Shown here piece after piece: positions 1-5,242 of a stretch of DNA of 5,242 nt. This stretch comes from Parachlamydiaceae bacterium. Its GTDB lineage: Bacteria; Chlamydiota; Chlamydiia; Chlamydiales; Parachlamydiaceae. Location of the stretch: assembly GCA_013698165.1 (NCBI GenBank), contig JACCVN010000502.1, positions 1 through 5,242 of the forward strand, read 5' to 3'. Numbering within the stretch: the stretch's first letter is position 1; each line of letters starts with the position of its first letter. The notes under the pieces are model-generated. The model was not told the DNA's origin. It made no database searches and worked only from the letters and a program-made list of their open reading frames with translations. The position numbers and the translations under genes were made by a program.

Positions 1-3000
1 TCAACTTATTAAAGTGGAGCTTGATAGCCTCCTTCATCTTAGATGCATGTGCTGGGTTATTCAGAAAGGAAGTTTCTATAAAATTGGTTAAAGTTTCTCT
101 TTCCGGTCGATGTGAATTTAACTGTGCCAACCGTTGGAGATGAGCTTTAAAAAAAGTCATAAAATTTTCATGATCATCTTTAATAAATTCATTCATTAAT
201 GCAGAACATATAAATAAAGAAGCCGTATGTAAATAACACGTAGAGGGTGGAATTTTTTTTGAGTCGTCTTTGGTCCCACAAGCGGATAACTTGTCATAGA
301 AAAGAAAGGCCAGCTTGCTTGAAATATCTATCCAATGAGGAATGTTTTTATTCGATACAATTAATCCCATTATTAAATCAAAAACTTGCTTGTTACAGTA
401 GGGATATGTCGAATCTTGATTCATCACTTGAATCAGCAGATTTGATAACTCTTCCGGATAGCTCTCCCATAGAGCTTGAGGAATAAATTTGATTATTGAA
501 AGGGCTTTATGAGAGGCAGGACCGTGCTGAAGAGATTTTAATCGATTGATAACATTAGTAAAAACTTCCAATTGTGCTATGGGCGTCAATTCTGACATCG
601 CCAAAGTCATATCATCAGACTTTTCCTCCAAATCCTCAATCACAGCAAGCTTAGAGATCAATGCAGCTTTTGGTTTGTCTTTATAGAATCCACACTCAAA
701 CATAATATGTTGGAGCAATTGAAATTTCTTGGCGAAATACTGATATGTAAAGAAAAAATCAGCACAATCGTTTTTTTGGTTGGCCTCTTCATGGGCAGAA
801 GATTCCTTATTCAAGGTTTCAAAGTACTTCTGCTCCATAATTAATAGGGGTTGATTTTCAGATATTCTCGACTTTTTCAGAATGTTGGTATCATTGTCTG
901 AGGAATATTCAAATGCTTCAAACTCGTGAGTTTCTGTGTTAACAGAAATTGAATAATCATAGTGTCTCACAGGAAAGCAAAACAAATATTTTTCAACAAG
1001 ATTGACAATCTCTAAAATCTCATTTTTATCACTCGTTGTGTAATTTGTTAAAAAACAATTAAGTGACCCCCCTATATGATTGAGAATAAAAGTTCTCATT
1101 AGACCTTCAGGCAGATTGGCTTGAAGGGATTTCTCTACGTATTTGAAGATAAATTTATAGAACGCAGAGGGACTAGATTTATAAAGAAGTTTTAAGATGT
1201 CATCATAATGGGCCAATAGAAGAAAATATCGTTTTGAATTCACCGTCACATTAGAAAGTGACTTAGCCAAAATAGCCGTACTTTGCTCTACCCAGTCTAA
1301 ATCATTCGCATGCGACTCGAGCATAATACTAAAGACTTCAAAAGCTTTTTTGACTCCCCTCCAACCGTTGTGATGGGAAGCTTGAAATAGGATCAAAGAT
1401 GAGTCTTTTTTGACTTGTGGGAGATCAGAAGAATGCAAACGTAAAAGCTCTGAGTAAGAATCTAACATACGCAGCAATTCACTCGATTCTAAATAAGCCA
1501 TTTGGGAATCTTGAAAGATCATGAGCCAATTTTTGATGGCTGACCGTGATAATGTTTTCCAATCTTCGGAAATACAATCTGTTTCGAGAGTCTCCCAATT
1601 GTCTAAGAGCAGTTGTGCTGATATTGCAGGATTCGTTTTCAGATAAGCTTTAGCAACATTAAAATAGAGATCAGCTTTAATAGAAGACAGACATTTCACA
1701 TTTTTAAGGGATTGCAGGTATTTTAAGCAAAGTTTCAGTTGATTCTGTTCCAGAAGTAATTGACTCCACGTGTCGATGGGAAGGATTAGAGCAGAAACAG
1801 CTCCATCAGATAATTTTGCCTCCTCTTCAGATATTGAGTAGTCAATCCAATTAATCGCTTGAGGAACAAGTTTGTGGGATAATAGGGCTGTAGCCAATGC
1901 AATGGCAATATTAACGTCGATTTTCGGAGAGGATTTCAATTGGAGGCAAGCCATTAAAAATTTGTGGATTTCCAGCAGTTGGGCAGGATCATACTGATCC
2001 TTCTTAAGATATTCAGAAGATATCCAGGACAATTGAGAAAAAATAACATTGGAATTCAAAAGCTTTTCAGTTACCACCCTTTTTAACAGCTTCATCCTTA
2101 GCTCAGTAATTAGATGTTCATCTTCAGATGCCTTTAGAAAGAATGCTTGGTCGGTATAATTACTGGTCTGCATGCGCTGTTGTGCGGAAATAGAGGCTAA
2201 GAGATCACTTGCTTCTTGAGCGAGACTAGTAGAGAAGAGAGATTTAATGAGCTGAGAGATGTGATCGGACGTTGTCTGGGAAATCAGATTCGAACCTTGT
2301 TTGTGCAAAAACATTTTTGCGCAGCTAGTTAGAATCACCAGTTGAGAGATGTAGGACCTTTGTTGCTGATTCCGTTTGACAACTCCAACAAGTGTAATAA
2401 AAAGATCAAGCTCATCATTGTGAAGAATGTCATCATCATTTTGGAGTTGAGCAAATAATTTTAATGCTTCGACAACATCTTTTAAAAGCACAGTTTTTAT
2501 GAATTTGATTTTTTCAGTCAACGTGAGTTTTAGAGAAGAATATAAATTTATAGCGCTATGACACTGGGCTGCTAAGGCCCATTCAAGGCATAATTCGTAA
2601 CGCCCGGTATTAAATTTATCATCAACGGATTGGCAGAAGGATTTGAGCGGACCAACGAGATTTTGAATTTCAACATTATTTGGAAAACTATCCAAGACAT
2701 CTCTTAAATTGCCCTTGGCGATTTGTTCATCGGAAATCTGGGGCAAATATTTGATTAAATGATTTAATATCGATGGCTCCGGATTTGAAAAAGCGCAAAG
2801 TAGAAGAATTTCATAGGCTATCGCTGTTAAATCAGATGAGGGTTGCTTAAAACATTTACAGGCTTGCGTGGCAATTTCCTCATTAAATAGACCGATTGGG
2901 ATCAGTTCACGATCATATTCTTTATGAGGACGCAGGTGTTTAAGCAAACTACAGATTGAATCAATCTCTTCTTCTTTTAATTTCACCAGCGCGCCAAGGG

Positions 3001-4639
3001 CCCGATTAAGATCTAGTGGAATAGAAATGGCATAGACCCTTTTATCAATTTTCTGTGAGATCTTCATTTCATGCCAATCGGCTTCCGGGTTGCTCAAACA
3101 TACATTGAGAGCAGAAGAATCATTGCTTTGAGCAGAGAGTGCTAGACATCCGCACAATTGCAGGAAGTCGCTGCACAAATTAAATGGGACAGATTTGTTA
3201 TCTAATATTGCTTTTAGATCCATAAAAAATGGCAATTTTTCATGAGCAGGAAGAGAGTTACTTTTTTCAAGAATTCTTATTTCATTATCATACCAGCGGG
3301 AAATCTCATTCCACCAGATTTGACCCTTGTCATGATGCTCTGCATTTCGAACTCTAGAAAGCAAAGCATGAAAACCAAGTGGGATTAAAGCTAAGGGGTC
3401 TTTATAAAGATGGTTTACCCATTTATTTTTTAAAAAATTCAGACGGTCGGCATCCTTGGTTTTATTAAACAATTTCTCTTGCAGGCCAGCTTCCCAGGCG
3501 TCATACCCTATTGATTTATTGGTGATGCAAGCACCCCACCCGCGGTCATCAACGTCTGAAATGTCAATCGCGATCATTCTTTTTCCTGCTCGGGCTACAA
3601 TGGATGCCAATCCATTGCGAAAAGGATGTGAAGGAGTTATTTTGGGAAGTAGATTCATATTCAGGATTTCATCAAAGGGTATATTTCTATGGAGAATATT
3701 GATGATTTGTTTAATGGGATCAATTGAGGGAACATTCAGGCTGTTTTGCAAGAATATCGTTCTACCCAATTTTTCTTCAGGCAGAAAATTATGATCAATG
3801 ATCAAATCATCTGGTCCAAATGAAGAGAGGGCAAAATTCTTATTGCTGTAGTACTTGTTATAAAATGAAGCTGAAATTTGTTCTTCAAAATAGGAAACAC
3901 AAAAATCAAATTGCCTGGGATCATTTAATAAAATGATCCCAAGCTTACCTGAAAAGTCAATGGCTTCTAGGACCGAGGTCTTTATGTCATAAACGGAATC
4001 CACTTTTTGAGATAATAGCTTCCATGCAAAAAATTTACTCACAAGTCGATTTGCCATATCTAAGTCGCCTTCGATGCCCGTCGCCAGATCATAATCAGGT
4101 GATTCACGCTTAAAATCTTCGGCGATCTCGCTTTCTTTCGCGATCAGAACATTTTTAGGTAGGTGTTTTTTTTCATTACAACGTTTAGCATAGCAATCGT
4201 TCAAGGTACGGATGTAATAACTCGAGAACATTTCAGGAATTGCTCCCCCACAAATATTTGTAGAAAGGATTTTGATTCCTGCTGCAGGCGCGATAGTGAA
4301 TAAAAAGGCATAGAATTCTACTAAGGAAAACTGGATTCCCAATCTTGCTTGAATTGGACGAGTGACAAAATTGAACCAGGTTTTGAATTCATCATTATCA
4401 AAACTTCCAAGGGGATACAGTTTTGAGATTTCTTCTGTAGGTATCCCTTTGCTATCAATAAAATCGACATTTTTTAGATCCTGCCAATATTGATCAAAGG
4501 CTGTAAAGTTTCCAGTAAATGGAATCTGACATTCTTTTTGAGTTTCTTCAAAATTTGATGCCTGCCATTTTATAGCATTTACACGTTGAGTATTATATGG
4601 AGCAGATGAATTATTACTGATAGAAGCAAGATTTATCAT
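1..4639 (-). CDS. Giant uncharacterised protein, probable alpha-solenoid, 3' end outside window
   Basis: I do not recognise this gene. The frame from ATG at 4639 runs through 1546 codons without a stop and leaves the window at its left edge, so about 175 kDa is visible and the C-terminus is missing. The start is fixed by an in-frame TAA two codons upstream (4643-4645); a weak GAG lies 6 nt before the ATG. The first 25 residues are rich in Ser and Asn, with no hydrophobic signal peptide. Residues 1-400 look globular, with one hydrophobic stretch at about 104-125 that may be a buried helix or a single membrane segment. A compact motif DDRGWGACITN lies at residues 364-374. From about 400 onward the protein is a long run of Leu-rich amphipathic helices, as in HEAT/TPR-like solenoids, broken by a hydrophilic acidic insert near 1230-1262. 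Solenoids normally act as protein-binding scaffolds, so a secreted effector or large scaffold is my inference only. The gene is preceded by its own promoter at 4746-4775. The reading frame is certain; the function is unknown. Confidence 0.93.
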   Translation of the reverse strand, partial: MINLASISNNSSAPYNTQRVNAIKWQASNFEETQKECQIPFTGNFTAFDQYWQDLKNVDFIDSKGIPTEEISKLYPLGSFDNDEFKTWFNFVTRPIQARLGIQFSLVEFYAFLFTIAPAAGIKILSTNICGGAIPEMFSSYYIRTLNDCYAKRCNEKKHLPKNVLIAKESEIAEDFKRESPDYDLATGIEGDLDMANRLVSKFFAWKLLSQKVDSVYDIKTSVLEAIDFSGKLGIILLNDPRQFDFCVSYFEEQISASFYNKYYSNKNFALSSFGPDDLIIDHNFLPEEKLGRTIFLQNSLNVPSIDPIKQIINILHRNIPFDEILNMNLLPKITPSHPFRNGLASIVARAGKRMIAIDISDVDDRGWGACITNKSIGYDAWEAGLQEKLFNKTKDADRLNFLKNKWVNHLYKDPLALIPLGFHALLSRVRNAEHHDKGQIWWNEISRWYDNEIRILEKSNSLPAHEKLPFFMDLKAILDNKSVPFNLCSDFLQLCGCLALSAQSNDSSALNVCLSNPEADWHEMKISQKIDKRVYAISIPLDLNRALGALVKLKEEEIDSICSLLKHLRPHKEYDRELIPIGLFNEEIATQACKCFKQPSSDLTAIAYEILLLCAFSNPEPSILNHLIKYLPQISDEQIAKGNLRDVLDSFPNNVEIQNLVGPLKSFCQSVDDKFNTGRYELCLEWALAAQCHSAINLYSSLKLTLTEKIKFIKTVLLKDVVEALKLFAQLQNDDDILHNDELDLFITLVGVVKRNQQQRSYISQLVILTSCAKMFLHKQGSNLISQTTSDHISQLIKSLFSTSLAQEASDLLASISAQQRMQTSNYTDQAFFLKASEDEHLITELRMKLLKRVVTEKLLNSNVIFSQLSWISSEYLKKDQYDPAQLLEIHKFLMACLQLKSSPKIDVNIAIALATALLSHKLVPQAINWIDYSISEEEAKLSDGAVSALILPIDTWSQLLLEQNQLKLCLKYLQSLKNVKCLSSIKADLYFNVAKAYLKTNPAISAQLLLDNWETLETDCISEDWKTLSRSAIKNWLMIFQDSQMAYLESSELLRMLDSYSELLRLHSSDLPQVKKDSSLILFQASHHNGWRGVKKAFEVFSIMLESHANDLDWVEQSTAILAKSLSNVTVNSKRYFLLLAHYDDILKLLYKSSPSAFYKFIFKYVEKSLQANLPEGLMRTFILNHIGGSLNCFLTNYTTSDKNEILEIVNLVEKYLFCFPVRHYDYSISVNTETHEFEAFEYSSDNDTNILKKSRISENQPLLIMEQKYFETLNKESSAHEEANQKNDCADFFFTYQYFAKKFQLLQHIMFECGFYKDKPKAALISKLAVIEDLEEKSDDMTLAMSELTPIAQLEVFTNVINRLKSLQHGPASHKALSIIKFIPQALWESYPEELSNLLIQVMNQDSTYPYCNKQVFDLIMGLIVSNKNIPHWIDISSKLAFLFYDKLSACGTKDDSKKIPPSTCYLHTASLFICSALMNEFIKDDHENFMTFFKAHLQRLAQLNSHRPERETLTNFIETSFLNNPAHASKMKEAIKLHFNKL
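3916..3941 (-). repeat. Perfect hairpin inside the giant gene
   Basis: An 11-bp perfect inverted repeat (TGGGATCATTT / AAATGATCCCA) with a 4-nt AATA spacer lies inside the coding frame, over the codons for residues around 233-242 (GIILLNDPR). In the mRNA it would form a stable stem-loop. It is not followed by a T-tract in either direction, so it is not a normal intrinsic terminator. It may be chance, or a structural element affecting translation or mRNA decay. Confidence 0.6.
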
Positions 4640-4714
4640 ATTTTACTCAGAAAACTGATGGGTGAACTAATGAATGGCTATGTTGGCCTAATATAATCTT
4701 TGTGAGGAGCCACC

Positions 4715-4783
4715 ATGTACATTGTATTGTCTTACAAAGTTATTGATTCTACCACAGTAGCTCTTTTTGTGTTAATCAAATAA
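4715..4783 (+). CDS. Possible 22-residue micro-ORF with strong ribosome binding site
   Basis: On the plus strand an ATG at 4715 opens 22 codons ending in TAA at 4781-4783. A very good Shine-Dalgarno, GAGGAG (4704-4709), stands 5 nt before the ATG, better than that of the giant gene. A perfect TATAAT lies at 4692-4697, but no acceptable -35 is visible, and a start from it would leave almost no leader. The peptide begins MYIVLSYK and ends in a hydrophobic stretch (VALFVLIK), with a polar DSTT in the middle. It lies fully opposite the promoter and early leader of the giant gene, so it could be a leader-type or small membrane peptide. Chance is the main alternative; there is no homology evidence. 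Confidence 0.2.
   Translation: MYIVLSYKVIDSTTVALFVLIK
4746..4775 (-). promoter_or_regulatory. Sigma70-type extended -10 promoter for the giant gene
   Basis: Read on the minus strand, a -35 box TTAACA (4770-4775, one mismatch to TTGACA) is followed after exactly 18 bp by a -10 box TAGAAT (4746-4751, one mismatch to TATAAT). The bases just before the -10 are TGG, giving the TGn extension that strengthens -10 recognition. Transcription would begin near 4739, leaving a leader of about 100 nt before the ATG at 4639. It points toward the giant gene, and no other reading frame lies between them on that strand. The boxes are seen directly; promoter use is inferred. Confidence 0.6.
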
Positions 4784-4947
4784 AAACTTCAAAATCTATT
4801 AAATTGAACAGATTTTTAATAAAAGCGAATACAATAAAGTCTATGTCGGCAAGAAGGAGTTAAAATATTATTCATATTTTTAAGAAGATAGTCATTTAAA
4901 GATAAAGCTATCTATTTAGCGAAAACCTGCAAGACTCAGCGAAGCGT

Positions 4948-4999
4948 GCCACTAAACAATGTAGCGTAGGCTTAAGCCTACGCTACATTGTTTAGTGGC
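4948..4999. repeat. Perfect 52-bp palindrome
   Basis: Two 26-bp arms are exact reverse complements with no spacer, centred on CTTAAG between 4973 and 4974. The arms are about 46% GC. After four mismatched bases on each side, three more bases pair (GAA 4941-4943 with TTC 5004-5006), so an imperfect extension spans 4941-5006. It begins 13 nt after the stop of the minus-strand frame ending at 5013, the usual place for a terminator hairpin. No T-tract follows on the minus strand, and only scattered Ts follow on the plus strand. I see no clear target-site duplication. It could be a factor-assisted or bidirectional terminator, a MITE-like palindromic repeat, or two joined transposon ends. Confidence 0.9.
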
Positions 5000-5012
5000 T
5001 ACTTTCCTATCC

Positions 5013-5242
5013 TTATGGGCAGCGGCAATTGAGCGGGATTATTCCATTTTCAATGAAATAAACTTTGATGTCTGCATCCTTAAAGCAAAAAAAATAGGTG
5101 TCAATAGCTGCATATCGCGTTGGCAGCAATCTAAGCAGGACCGGATCCAGCTTCTCTTGAAGGGAGCTGCGATCCACCTCATTGGGTGGATAACAGCGAT
5201 TCTCCTCATTGGGCGGACCACAGCGATCCACCCCACTGGAGT
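5013..5242 (-). CDS. C-terminal part of an unknown protein with 9-residue tandem repeats, 5' end outside window
   Basis: The frame enters from the right edge and ends in TAA at 5013-5015, giving about 76 visible residues. A GTG at 5231 could serve as a start, but the frame stays open upstream and the repeat continues there, so the true start is probably outside. The upstream half consists of tandem 9-residue units, DRCGPPNEE then NRCYPPNEV then a degenerate DRSS. The tail holds a hydrophobic/aromatic part (IDTYFFCFKDADIKVYFIE) and ends in a Cys-rich NCRCP. I do not recognise a family. The DNA is clearly richer in GC than the rest of the window, especially in the repeat. A second minus frame, 5039-5242, is also open across the repeat. 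I prefer this one because it runs further and has a more balanced hydrophilic/hydrophobic pattern. It may also be a decayed gene remnant. Confidence 0.4.
   Translation of the reverse strand, partial: SSGVDRCGPPNEENRCYPPNEVDRSSLQEKLDPVLLRLLPTRYAAIDTYFFCFKDADIKVYFIENGIIPLNCRCP
5169..5242. repeat. 27-bp tandem repeat, about 2.7 copies, continuing past the window edge
   Basis: Units start at 5169, 5196 and 5223 and begin with GCGATYC on the plus strand; the last is cut by the window edge after 20 bases. Units 1 and 2 match at 22 of 27 positions; unit 3 matches unit 1 at 15 of the 20 visible positions. The unit length is a multiple of three, so copy-number change would keep the reading frame. Unit 1 also contains an inverted repeat, ATCCACC with GGTGGAT, separated by 6 nt. 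Confidence 0.75.

Larger units (their letters stand above)
4640..5012. other. Intergenic region between the two minus-strand genes
   Basis: This stretch of about 370 bp is mostly very AT-rich and carries no substantial reading frame. It contains the leader and promoter of the giant gene (4640-4775), a possible micro-ORF on the plus strand (4715-4783), a weak AT-only inverted repeat (AAAATCT at 4791-4797 with AGATTTT at 4810-4816), a short inverted repeat AGATAG/CTATCT around 4886-4913, and a large perfect palindrome at 4948-4999. Between 4820 and 4940 I see nothing else that I can support. Confidence 0.7.

Noticed and set aside
247..486. 79-codon open frame on the plus strand
   Set aside because: It lies wholly antisense to the long minus-strand gene and has no ribosome binding site or recognisable protein character; it is a shadow frame.
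3456..3794. 112-codon open frame on the plus strand
   Set aside because: It is antisense to the giant gene, which continues unbroken through it. The sequence has no recognisable domain and the frame is explained by the opposite strand's codon bias.
4675..4712. TGGCT/AGCCA pairing in the giant gene's leader as a regulatory fold
   Set aside because: Only five contiguous base pairs with a 28-nt loop; it matches no known riboswitch or leader structure.
4791..4816. AAAATCT/AGATTTT inverted repeat followed by Ts as a plus-strand terminator
   Set aside because: The stem is seven bases, nearly all A-T, with a 12-nt loop. It is too weak, and in DNA this AT-rich it is expected by chance.
4854..4900. 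AAGGAG at 4854-4859 as the ribosome binding site of a plus-strand gene
   Set aside because: No ATG, GTG or TTG opens a useful frame at a proper distance; the frames that follow close within about ten codons.
4918..4946. AGCGAA direct repeats at 4918 and 4938 as part of a CRISPR-like or attachment site
   Set aside because: They are only two 6-base copies with no array structure, integrase gene or tRNA nearby.
5039..5242. Second open minus-strand frame across the 27-nt repeat (GTG at 5236)
   Set aside because: It overlaps the preferred frame ending at 5013. It is open mainly because the repeat unit is a multiple of three, and its tail reads as a less natural protein. It is kept only as an alternative reading.

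Overview
The window is AT-rich overall, gene-dense and bacterial in style: ATG start, sigma70-type promoter, no introns. It is dominated by one very long gene on the minus strand. I cannot name the species. The AT-rich codon use, a giant orphan helical-repeat protein and its Ser/Asn-rich N-terminus suggest a host-associated bacterium, such as an environmental chlamydia or a Legionella-like amoeba resident. That is a guess from style, not from a marker gene.

Layout from left to right. Positions 1-4639 (minus) hold a single uninterrupted reading frame that starts at 4639 and is still open at the left edge, so at least 1546 residues are visible and the stop lies outside. I recognise no family. 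It looks like a globular N-terminal part of about 400 residues followed by more than 1100 residues of Leu-rich helical repeats (alpha-solenoid style). The N-terminal part holds a DDRGWGAC motif that faintly recalls the catalytic motif of ATG4/UfSP-type cysteine proteases.

Positions 4640-5012 carry no convincing gene. They hold the likely promoter of the giant gene (extended -10 and -35 at 4746-4775), a possible 22-codon plus-strand micro-ORF with a very good ribosome binding site, and a perfect 52-bp palindrome at 4948-4999.

Positions 5013-5242 (minus) hold the 3' end of another reading frame entering from the right edge. It contains a 27-nt tandem repeat that encodes a 9-residue Arg/Cys/Pro/Asn-rich unit, in DNA clearly richer in GC than the rest. 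The palindrome lies 13 nt after its stop, where a terminator hairpin would sit, but has no T-tract. The two minus-strand genes are separated by about 370 bp, and the giant gene has its own promoter, so they are probably separate transcription units.
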